Position numbers and translations under genes: made by a program. The notes beneath the pieces were generated by a model. The model did not search any database and had not been told where the DNA came from. It worked only from the letters and a program-made list of their open reading frames with translations. A stretch of DNA of 64,000 bases. Source: Candidatus Poribacteria bacterium (GTDB taxonomy: Bacteria > Poribacteria > WGA-4E > WGA-3G). The stretch's first letter is position 1. Each line of letters opens with the position of its first letter. Below are positions 28,820-40,115 of this stretch, piece by piece. The stretch spans positions 1 through 64,000 of the forward strand of contig PYIY01000078.1 in assembly GCA_003635195.1 (NCBI GenBank). Reading direction: 5' to 3'.

Positions 28820-30076
28820 AAAGGGTTCCAACACTTCTTCTACTGAGCGAGTCCCTGGAAACCAACTAACGATTTTTTGCAATACTTCATCGAGAAGGAC
28901 ATCAGGACAAGATGCCCCAGCAGTCAGAACGATATCGGTAGATTTTTTCTCCGCTGTCCCATTTGTCTGAAAAAGCCAATTTTCTGTCGTCTGGACCTGT
29001 TTTGTCTCTAATTCGAGATGACGAATGCGTTTGGGACTGAGGAGTTCATCTGCATCTCGAATAAAATAGGTGGGAAGGTGCTGTTGACAGAGTTCCACGA
29101 GATGGCTCGTATTAGAAGAATTATAGCCCCCGACAACAACTGCGATATCGCCGCCATCGGCAATGAGTGCAAGTGTTGCATCCTGATTCTCTTTAGTGGC
29201 GTAACAGAGGGTGTCTCTCGTATCGGCAAAGTGTGAAGACATATCAGCTTCGCCGTATGTTGCCCTGATAGTATCTTGTAATAAATTGGCAATTGCCTCT
29301 GTTTCCGTCGCGAGCATCGTTGTCTGGTTGACAACGCCGATGCGCTTCAGATGGAGAATAGGATCGAAACCCGGAGAGAATCGATCTGCAAACTTTTCAA
29401 AGAAGAATGCAGCGTCTGTCTCACCAGAAATAACTTTTGCCAAATTCCGCGCTTCTTCAAGATCACGAACAACAACAACAGGGGCACTCGCTTGTGCGTG
29501 GGAAAACGTTGCCCGAGTTTCTTCATGATAACGTTTTCCGTGGATAACAACCGTGTAATCCTGTTTACCAATCTCCTCACTCCGCCGCCAAACCTTTTCG
29601 ACGAATGGACAGGTTGTGTTATAAGCAGTAAGCGTAACACCACGCGCCTTAAGAGCCTGCTCGACCTCAAGGGTGGTCCCAAAAGCAGGGACGATAACGA
29701 CATCATCTGGCATCAAAATGTCAACAGGAAGAAGTGGTTTGCCAGCGGTATCCATTAGAAACTGAACACCGCGCTGTCTTAGGTTTTCATTGACGTGCGG
29801 GTTATGAATAATTTCAGACAACAGGAAGATACGCTTGTCTGGATTTTCTGCAAGTGCCTGATAAGCGATTTCAATAGCGTTTTCGACACCATAGCAGAAG
29901 CCGAAGTGGCGCGCTATTTTGAATCGAACGGGTCCGAAATCCAATAACGTTGGTGCAAGATCTCGCTTCCGGACATCAGTGTCGCGGCGCGCCTGTTTAA
30001 CCACAGAGATAATAGGACTATGATAGAAGTGAGGTAATTTGAAAGTTCGAGGCATTCGCACTTCCGTCCGTAGCAA
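28814..30076 (-). CDS. ispH: 4-hydroxy-3-methylbut-2-enyl diphosphate reductase (LytB)
   Basis: FGFCYGVENAIEIAYQAL, LLSEIIHNPHVNENL, TTCPFVEKVW, VGGYNSSNTSHL. Confidence 0.92.
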   Translation of the reverse strand: MLRTEVRMPRTFKLPHFYHSPIISVVKQARRDTDVRKRDLAPTLLDFGPVRFKIARHFGFCYGVENAIEIAYQALAENPDKRIFLLSEIIHNPHVNENLRQRGVQFLMDTAGKPLLPVDILMPDDVVIVPAFGTTLEVEQALKARGVTLTAYNTTCPFVEKVWRRSEEIGKQDYTVVIHGKRYHEETRATFSHAQASAPVVVVRDLEEARNLAKVISGETDAAFFFEKFADRFSPGFDPILHLKRIGVVNQTTMLATETEAIANLLQDTIRATYGEADMSSHFADTRDTLCYATKENQDATLALIADGGDIAVVVGGYNSSNTSHLVELCQQHLPTYFIRDADELLSPKRIRHLELETKQVQTTENWLFQTNGTAEKKSTDIVLTAGASCPDVLLDEVLQKIVSWFPGTRSVEEVLEPFL

Positions 30077-30109
30077 TAGATTACTTTACATATTACTTAT
30101 CGAAATTTC

Positions 30110-30244
30110 TTAGGCACTCAGGACTTTTCGACCTTTGGCGCGACGACGAGCAATGATTTGTCTTCCGTGTCGTGTAGACATCCGTTTGCGGAAACCGAGT
30201 TTATTTTTCCGTTTCCGTCGATGCGGTTGATATGTACGTTTCAT
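30110..30244 (-). CDS. rpmH: 50S ribosomal protein L34
   Basis: My translation [44 protein letters not shown]; below ORF-track size cutoff; divergent from dnaA. Confidence 0.98.
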   Translation of the reverse strand: MKRTYQPHRRKRKNKLGFRKRMSTRHGRQIIARRRAKGRKVLSA

Positions 30245-30685
30245 GAATGCCTCCTTTTTCTTTGTAGGTGCTATCTTCTATGTGTTAGATTATTCCACAT
30301 TAAGGATTTTGTTTAACCAGAATGGTAGTGTACTACGTCTTAAATGATACCCTATTTTTCGATATTTGTCAAATTTTTCGCCTTCGTAATTTTTGCTGGT
30401 CATCGAAAAAATAGCTTGATAAAATTTCGATTTTAGTCCAAAATATTTTTCGATGGATATGTAATAAACTTTGAAGTATTAAAATATTTTTGAGAAAAAT
30501 GTTGACTTTTCTATAAGAAAATGATACGATTTTGTCTATCATTATCCCTTCGGTTAATTAACCGGCATAGTTTCATTTTTATTTCATATTTATTAAGCAT
30601 TAAGGAATTATAATGGCTCAGCTTTAAATTAAAATTGATATTAAGGCTGAAAGCCCATGTGCCATTTAGGCTAGGACACACGCTC

Positions 30686-32077
30686 ATGCGGCACAACCCC
30701 AACGAAATCTGGTCAGAAATACTGCAGAACCTCAACGACACAGCACAGCAGGACGTTTATCTTCATCAAGCAGTTCCGCTTTCACTCACAGCAGACGCAT
30801 TGAAGATAGCTGTGCCTTCCGCGTATACACGCGCGCGAATTGAAGAGCGTTTCCGAACTGACATCCAGCGAGTATTAGCAACACTAATTGGTGCACAATG
30901 CGTACTTACCCTCACTATAGACGAATCTGTGGCTCACGGCGGCGAGGATTCTAATTTAATGGAAGCGGAAGATACTTCTGATCAATCCCTTGATCAAAGT
31001 GAAGTCTCTATTAGTAACCCCTCCATCTCTCTACCACAGAATCAGACTGGACTGAACCCAAAATACCGGTTTGATACATTTGTTGTTGATACCCCTAATC
31101 GGATCTGTCACGCAACGGCTTTAGCTGTTTCAGAAAATCCAGGGCGCGACTATAATCCTCTTTTCATTTATGGCGGGGTCGGATTGGGTAAAACCCACCT
31201 CTTGCACGCAATCGGTAATAGACTTTCAGTAAACCAACCTGATAAAAAAGTTCTGTACGTTACATCAGAAACTTTCATGAATGAATATGTCGAGTCTATT
31301 GTCAATCGCGGATCAGCGCAAGGATTCCGCACAAAATATCGAACAGCGGACATGCTTTTGATTGATGACATACAATTTTTGGAGCGTAAGGAGGGGACAC
31401 AAGAAGAATTCTTTAACACCTTTAATGACCTCCACATGAACTCAAACCAGATAGTCATGACCAGTGATCGGACACCGAATAACTTGGAAAACCTTGAACT
31501 CCGTCTGCGATCCCGATTTCAATCCGGTATGGTAGCTGAGATTGGCATGCCACAGTACGAGATGCGTATCGCTATCCTCCGACAAAAGTGTCAAGACCAA
31601 GGATTTGAAAACCTACCTGATGATGTCCTCAGTTACATCGCCGAGGTCGTCGAAACGAATATTCGAGAACTAGAAGGCACGCTTGTGCGGCTGGTTACAC
31701 AAGCCACGATACTCAAGGAAAACTTGAGTTTGGATTTTGCCCGACAGGTGCTCAACGATGTAGGCACTCCCTCACCAATGCGAGATCGTAAGACTGCCAC
31801 ATCAAAAGGGATACAAATGGTCGTCGCTGACTACTTTGGTATTGAGGTGGCAGACCTCGTCTCTCAGAAACGGACGAAGGAGTTAGTCCAACCGCGTCAA
31901 ATCGCTATGTACATGTGCAGGGAATTAACACAAATGTCATATTCAAACATTGCCCAAGCGTTTAATAAGGGAAATCATACAACTGTCATTCACGCTTGCA
32001 AACAGATAGAAGATACAATCGAAAAGAGTGATGAGGAACGGAAAACAATTATGTACCTGATCGAGCAATTCCGATAG
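30686..32077 (+). CDS. dnaA: Chromosomal replication initiator protein DnaA
   Basis: NPLFIYGGVGLGKTHLLHAIGN, LLIDDIQFLERKEGTQEEFF, C-term GNHTTVIHACKQIE. Confidence 0.97.
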   Translation: MRHNPNEIWSEILQNLNDTAQQDVYLHQAVPLSLTADALKIAVPSAYTRARIEERFRTDIQRVLATLIGAQCVLTLTIDESVAHGGEDSNLMEAEDTSDQSLDQSEVSISNPSISLPQNQTGLNPKYRFDTFVVDTPNRICHATALAVSENPGRDYNPLFIYGGVGLGKTHLLHAIGNRLSVNQPDKKVLYVTSETFMNEYVESIVNRGSAQGFRTKYRTADMLLIDDIQFLERKEGTQEEFFNTFNDLHMNSNQIVMTSDRTPNNLENLELRLRSRFQSGMVAEIGMPQYEMRIAILRQKCQDQGFENLPDDVLSYIAEVVETNIRELEGTLVRLVTQATILKENLSLDFARQVLNDVGTPSPMRDRKTATSKGIQMVVADYFGIEVADLVSQKRTKELVQPRQIAMYMCRELTQMSYSNIAQAFNKGNHTTVIHACKQIEDTIEKSDEERKTIMYLIEQFR

Positions 32078-32142
32078 CCAAATTCAGTGTTTTACCTCAG
32101 CGTTTTTTAAGGTTTTTTTAAACGATATACCGCATCATACCC

Positions 32143-32400
32143 TGTTGATAACCTGTGCATAACTATGTTAAAACAATGTTGATAACTTGTGCATAACTTG
32201 TGCATAACTCGGTTGTTATCCAGCTTTGTTGATAACCTGTTGATAACTCGCTGACTTATGCACAAGTTATCAACAGGGTACTTGTCAATGATCATCAGTG
32301 TTCAGGTGAGTTATCCACTTATCAACAGCCCCTACTACTACTACTAATCTCTATATAAATTTATATAGTACTTAGTAGTAATAGTAGAGGTTGTGGATAA
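32143..32400. other. Putative chromosomal replication origin (oriC)
   Basis: Five TTATNCACA boxes (32154, 32188, 32199, 32256, 32392) plus six TTATCAACA variants (32143, 32177, 32227, 32238, 32267, 32319) and AT-rich palindrome, directly downstream of dnaA. Confidence 0.92.
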
Positions 32401-32460
32401 GTGCTAAAAGTTATTAAATTTTGCACCCAAGTCAATTAAAATATTCACACCTAAGATAAG

Positions 32461-33768
32461 ATGTTATTAAATCATATCGTCCTACGAAATTTTCGGAATT
32501 ATATCAATTGCGAAGTCTACTTCCCTAAGCCTGTTAACTTAATCGTCGGTGGGAATGCACAGGGAAAAACCAGTTTGCTTGAAGCAATCTATTTTCTTTG
32601 CACTGCGGAATCTCATCGTGCGACTCATGATGCCGAATTGATTCGGCATCATGAGTCAGGATTCTACCTAAAAGGGACACTGAGGAACGGTAGTGATGAC
32701 GTAACATCTCTTGAGGCGATAAAACAGGCACGCGGACAGTTTAGATTGAAGAAAAATGGTATTCTCCAAGCAAAACGCTCCGAATGGATCGGTCAATTTA
32801 ACGTTGTATTTTTTTCCCCAGAGTCGCTAACATTAGTGAAGGGAGGCCCCTCGGAAAGGCGACGGTTCTTAGATCTCTTAATCTCACAGATTGATAACGA
32901 ATACCTAAAAAATTTGCAAAAGTACAACCTCGTTCTCAAACAACGAAATGAATTGCTCAAGCAGATTCGTGCGATGTTCGCAAACGTAACGCAATTGGAT
33001 GCTTGGGATAAATTGCTGCTCATGCATGGTACTGCAATTATCATAAAGCGGTTAGAAATCTTTCATCAATTAAAAGTGCACGCGATCCAAAATCATCAAG
33101 AACTCACCGGCGGTTTAGAAAATCTCGTGCTGACGTATCGTTCGGCATCAGTGTCGAACGATACGTCAATTGACGATATTACATGCAGTACTTCAGAAAC
33201 CACTTTCGGCAGCTCATTAGCAGAGCCTTCAAATATATTTCACAAGAGTACCCGTGAAACTGAAGACAAGGTAGCCAAACATTTTGGCATATCCTTAAAC
33301 GCCTCCCGCGAGGCAGATTTACAGAGAGGTACAACCTTAGTCGGCCCGCACCGAGACGATTTCCTCATTGAATTGGAGAATGGACCTGAGGAACGTATCA
33401 CTTACCACGATAGTGAAAATGATCCACAAGACTCAGATCCCGAAACAGGAACATTTCGAGAAGTCGCGCGATCTTATGGGTCACAAGGGCAGCAGCGGAC
33501 TATCGCATTAGCCCTCAAGTTAGCAGAATTAGAGTTGATTCGACACCTAACAGGCAGAGACCCAATAGTTTTATTGGATGATGTCACCTCAGAGTTGGAT
33601 TACAAGCGGATAGGGTATCTATTAGGGGTTCTCCAAAATTTAAGTGCCCAAACCTTTATTACGACTACACATGCCGAGCCTCTTGTCCATCATCTTGATC
33701 AACCGAACATCTTAACGGTAGAGAATGCCCAGATAAATTACGCCACCGAAACTAACGAACCCTCTTAA
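32461..33768 (+). CDS. recF: DNA replication/repair protein RecF
   Basis: LRNFRNYINCEVYFPKPVNLIVGGNAQGKTSLLEAIYFL, LVGPHRDD, GSQGQQRTIALALKLAEL, LLDDVTSELD. Confidence 0.95.
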   Translation: MLLNHIVLRNFRNYINCEVYFPKPVNLIVGGNAQGKTSLLEAIYFLCTAESHRATHDAELIRHHESGFYLKGTLRNGSDDVTSLEAIKQARGQFRLKKNGILQAKRSEWIGQFNVVFFSPESLTLVKGGPSERRRFLDLLISQIDNEYLKNLQKYNLVLKQRNELLKQIRAMFANVTQLDAWDKLLLMHGTAIIIKRLEIFHQLKVHAIQNHQELTGGLENLVLTYRSASVSNDTSIDDITCSTSETTFGSSLAEPSNIFHKSTRETEDKVAKHFGISLNASREADLQRGTTLVGPHRDDFLIELENGPEERITYHDSENDPQDSDPETGTFREVARSYGSQGQQRTIALALKLAELELIRHLTGRDPIVLLDDVTSELDYKRIGYLLGVLQNLSAQTFITTTHAEPLVHHLDQPNILTVENAQINYATETNEPS

Positions 33769-33781
33769 GACACCGACAAGT

Positions 33782-34291
33782 TTGAACATGCGCAAGACCC
33801 AAAACCTACGCGACCTCCTCACTGAACTCACCCGCTCCCACGACTTCGAGCCCAAGATGCTTGAGCAGAAAGTCTTTGCCCTTTGGCGCGAACATCTCGG
33901 AACGCCACTTGGTACCAAAACAGTTCCAGTCTCGCTATCCGATAGCGTTTTGAAAGTTTACACGGAATACCCTCCGTTTAAAAAAGAACTGTTACTCCTC
34001 AAAGAAAGGATAATAGAAGATTTGAATGTGGAATTAGGAGAAATTGTCCTAACGGATCTTCGGATAGAGATACGCCAAGTGCATAAAGCATCATCCTATC
34101 ACGCGAACAATGCCCCTACTGACCCTGAGATGTCAAAGACCACAACGTCAACACCCGAGTCAAGCAATCTTCGGACACCAACCCCCAAAGAATTAGAGCA
34201 AATTGAGCAGGCAATAACTGATGTGACGGATACTGATTTAAAAACTTCTTTGCGGCAACTATTCATGACACAGAGCAAAGAAAAGCCTTGA
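33782..34291 (+). CDS. DUF721 family protein (DciA-like helicase operator)
   Basis: LFALWREHLGTPLGTKTVPVSLSDSVLKVYTEYPPFKKELLLLKERIIEDLN and recF-gyrB location. Confidence 0.75.
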   Translation: MNMRKTQNLRDLLTELTRSHDFEPKMLEQKVFALWREHLGTPLGTKTVPVSLSDSVLKVYTEYPPFKKELLLLKERIIEDLNVELGEIVLTDLRIEIRQVHKASSYHANNAPTDPEMSKTTTSTPESSNLRTPTPKELEQIEQAITDVTDTDLKTSLRQLFMTQSKEKP

Positions 34292-34364
34292 CAAAGTTTT
34301 TAAAACAAGGTATCCTATTTTAAGTATTTAAGCACAAACGTGGATCGTGCTTTTAGATTACTAA

Positions 34365-36959
<2,595 letters not shown>

Positions 36960-37011
36960 AGGAGTAGTTCCTAAACAGCTCTTTTTCTGTGTTTTTCTTG
37001 AATTTTCTGTG

Positions 37012-37346
37012 TGAAACGGTAAACGAGAGGCGTTTCTGTGGGGTTCGATTCCACACTACCGTATTGCGTAGGGGTGTGCGATAACCACGCACAAGAGACA
37101 AAAACCATGTCTTTGCTACGCAAAAGGTTCGGACGCGAGTGAGACGAACCTTGACAGTGTGAGGACACTCGGAAACCATGAGAAAGCGTCAGTCTTTCGG
37201 GACTGACTTTGAGGGTTACTCCACGTAGCGCGTTTCCTTTGCTACGTGCGAATCGCCTGCTATCTTCTATGACGTGCATAGACGACCCTGGATGCGGGCA
37301 GGTTAGACACGACGGTGTCTACGAAGGGACTTAAGGAATCCCGTAG
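37012..37346 (+). ncRNA. Putative structured RNA, module 1, in gyrB-gyrA gap
   Basis: At least nine perfect short helices by eye incl. TTGCGTAG/CTACGCAA (37064-71/37116-23), AAGGTTCG/CGAACCTT (37124-31/37145-52), CACGTAGC/GCTACGTG (37222-29/37241-48), GTCAGTC/GACTGAC (37188-94/37201-07), TAGACAC-gacg-GTGTCTA (37304-21). Confidence 0.55.
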
Positions 37347-37407
37347 AGAACTGTGTTTTTCAAATGGACATAGATTAACATAGTTTTTTGCTAACAGGAT
37401 TTATAAG

Positions 37408-37507
37408 GCGTTGCTTGGTAATCCCGAGCACTATGGTCGGGTAACTTATATAGTTACTCTTCTCATTGAAAAGGGATGTTCACTTCAATAGGTGAGCATC
37501 GCAACGC
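37408..37507 (+). ncRNA. Putative structured RNA, module 2: multi-arm junction upstream of gyrA
   Basis: Closing helix GCGTTGC/GCAACGC (37408-14/37501-07) encloses CCCGA/TCGGG, TAACT/AGTTA, CTCTT/AAGGG and 9-bp TGTTCACTT-caat-AGGTGAGCA. Confidence 0.55.
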
Positions 37508-37522
37508 GCCATAATTAATTAT

Positions 37523-40075
37523 ATGCAAAATATCCAAGAACGCAACATAGAAAATGAACTGACAACCTCATATCTCACCTATGCGATGAGCGTTAACACC
37601 AATCGCGCGATACCTGATGTTCGGGACGGTCTCAAACCAAGTACGCGTCGGATTATCTATGCTATGGGAGAGATAAATCTCACAGCGAACCGGCCCTATG
37701 ACAAGTGCGCCGCTGTCGTTGGGGAGGTGATGAAGAACTATCATCCACATGGTGATGGACCTATTTATGGTACACTTGTCGGCTTAGCACAACCGTTTAG
37801 CACGCGATATCCGCTCGTAGATGGACAAGGAAACTTCGGCAGCATTGACGACGATCCACCCGGCGCGATGCGCTATACAGAATGCCGACTTGCAGCTATC
37901 GCCGAGGAGATGCTCACTGACATTGATAAGCAGGTGGTTGATTTTCAACCCAACTACAAGGATTCCCTCGAAGAACCAACAGTTCTTCCCGGTCTTCTTC
38001 CTAACCTGCTTGTCAACGGTACAACGGGTATTGGTGTTGGTTACCTCACTCGTATACCGCCGCACAACTTGAGTGAAGTGATTGACGCACTGCTTCACAA
38101 ACTCTCGGACCCGGACGCTAACTCAGAAACGCTAATGGAACATATCATAGGCCCCGACTTTCCGACCGCAGGAGTTATCGTTGGTACCAGCGGCATCAAG
38201 GAAATGTACACGACTGGCAGAGGAAGTATTACTGTCCGTGCCAAAGCGATCATAGAAAGAGTTACCACGCCTCGCGGCGAAACTGAGCAGGAACAGATAG
38301 TTATCACCGAAATCCCATATCAGGTAAAGAAAAATCAGTTACTTGAGCAAATGTATCAATTGGTAGTCAACAAAACCATCACTGGGATTAGCGACATCCG
38401 AGATGAGTCTGACAAAGAGATCCGTATCGTCATACCCCTCAAACGCGGAGAGATCGCTCAGGTTATTCTGAATCAGTTATATAAACACTCAAAAATGCAG
38501 ACGCACTTCAGCGCGAACCTTCTCTGCCTCGTAGAAGGGCTTCCAAAGGTTCTAAACCTTGAAGCAATTCTGCACTACTATCTTGAACATCGCCGAGATG
38601 TAGTTCGCCGGCGCACACAATTTGAACTCGCTCGTGCCGAACGCAGAAGCCACATCCTTGAAGGTTACTTACTGGCACTGCAAAATCTTGAGGCGATTAT
38701 AGAACTTGTTCAAACTGCTGAATCCCCACAGGCAGCAGAACAAGAACTCCAAGAAACGTATCAACTCAGTGAACAACAAGCAAGAGAAATTCTCACCATG
38801 ACGCTCCGCCAGTTGACCGGGCTTGAACGTCAGCGTATCCATGTTGAATACACGGAGCTGTTGGATCATATTGCTGAATTTCGCGCAATCCTTGCCAGTG
38901 AAACCTTGATAACGGATATTATCCGAACAGAGCTTGAAACCCTTAGAGAAAAATACGGAGATGAGCGCCGGACCGAAATTACCGGCGAGGTCAGAGAATT
39001 TGAGGTTGAAGATCTTATTGCTGACGAAGAGATGGTAGTTACATTATCCCACGCTGGCTACATCAAACGGTTGCCTATGGATACCTATCGGAAACAGCAT
39101 CGCGGAGGCGTTGGGATTAGGGGGGCGGCGACAAAGGATGGGGATTTTTTGGAACACATCTTTGTTGCAACTGCCCATCAGAACATTTTGTTCTTCACGG
39201 ATCGGGGCAAGTGCTATACATTGAAAGTATACCAAATTCCTGAAGCCCGCCGTCAATCAACGGGGCGCGCAGTGGTTAACTTGCTCAAATTGGCACGCGA
39301 CGAGAACATTACTGCTTATGTTACAGTTCGTCCTAAAACCGGCAACAAAGAAATGGAAGAAAATGATGCCCGCAAAACTGTAATGGATGCTGCCGAAACT
39401 ACAGGAAATGAATTCGTTTTCATGGCAACGCAGCAAGGCATTGTTAAAAAGACAGAACTCGCTAAATTTGAAAACACCTTGTCGAACGGCATTATTGCTG
39501 TTAATCTTGATGATGGTGACAAACTCATTGGCGCGCAAGTAACAAAAGGCACTTCTGATGTCATCCTTGTTACTCACAAAGGCACCGCTATTCGGTTCAG
39601 CGAGAAAGATGCCAGACCTCTTGGACGCAACACGCGCGGGATGCGTGGCATAGCCCTCGGTGCTGATGACTTTGTCGCACAAATGGTTATTGTTAACGGT
39701 GAGGAGGCTGAAGCGAAAGAAGCCCAACAAAGAACTGCTAAAGACGCTGACACTTTACTGATTGTCACAGAAAACGGATATGGCAAGCGCACGGCTGTCT
39801 CCGCTTATCGTTCCCAAAAACGTGGTGGGAAAGGTATCATCGCTATTGGAAAGTCTTCCCGAAATGGTGCTGTTGTCGCCGCAAAGCGTGTCGCAGATAC
39901 TGATGAACTCGTTCTTATTAGTTCAAACGGGTACGTCACTCGGACAGCTGTTGGTGACATTCGACGTATCGGGCGAAATACCCAAGGTGTGCGCATCATG
40001 ACACTTCAAGCCGACGAAAAACTTGTTGATGCCGCTAAAATTGAACTTTCGTCTTCTTTGCTTGAGGATCCATAG
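37523..40075 (+). CDS. gyrA: DNA gyrase subunit A
   Basis: SYLTYAMSVNTNRAIPDVRDGLKPSTRRIIYAM, PHGDGPIYGTLVGLAQPFSTRYPLVDGQGNFGSIDDDPPGAMRYTE; beta-pinwheel repeats. Confidence 0.96.
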   Translation: MQNIQERNIENELTTSYLTYAMSVNTNRAIPDVRDGLKPSTRRIIYAMGEINLTANRPYDKCAAVVGEVMKNYHPHGDGPIYGTLVGLAQPFSTRYPLVDGQGNFGSIDDDPPGAMRYTECRLAAIAEEMLTDIDKQVVDFQPNYKDSLEEPTVLPGLLPNLLVNGTTGIGVGYLTRIPPHNLSEVIDALLHKLSDPDANSETLMEHIIGPDFPTAGVIVGTSGIKEMYTTGRGSITVRAKAIIERVTTPRGETEQEQIVITEIPYQVKKNQLLEQMYQLVVNKTITGISDIRDESDKEIRIVIPLKRGEIAQVILNQLYKHSKMQTHFSANLLCLVEGLPKVLNLEAILHYYLEHRRDVVRRRTQFELARAERRSHILEGYLLALQNLEAIIELVQTAESPQAAEQELQETYQLSEQQAREILTMTLRQLTGLERQRIHVEYTELLDHIAEFRAILASETLITDIIRTELETLREKYGDERRTEITGEVREFEVEDLIADEEMVVTLSHAGYIKRLPMDTYRKQHRGGVGIRGAATKDGDFLEHIFVATAHQNILFFTDRGKCYTLKVYQIPEARRQSTGRAVVNLLKLARDENITAYVTVRPKTGNKEMEENDARKTVMDAAETTGNEFVFMATQQGIVKKTELAKFENTLSNGIIAVNLDDGDKLIGAQVTKGTSDVILVTHKGTAIRFSEKDARPLGRNTRGMRGIALGADDFVAQMVIVNGEEAEAKEAQQRTAKDADTLLIVTENGYGKRTAVSAYRSQKRGGKGIIAIGKSSRNGAVVAAKRVADTDELVLISSNGYVTRTAVGDIRRIGRNTQGVRIMTLQADEKLVDAAKIELSSSLLEDP

Positions 40076-40115
40076 GATTTAAGAGGAATTGTGTTACACA
40101 CGGAGGAAGTAGTCA

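Noticed and set aside
32331-32346. CTACTACTACTACTA as simple microsatellite
   Set aside because: Its placement between a DnaA box and the AT core, mirrored on the other side, fits DnaA-trio better than random repeat
37037-37062. tRNA gene suggested by GGTTCGATTCC
   Set aside because: No anticodon arm, short acceptor and only 47 nt between pairing strands; not a canonical tRNA
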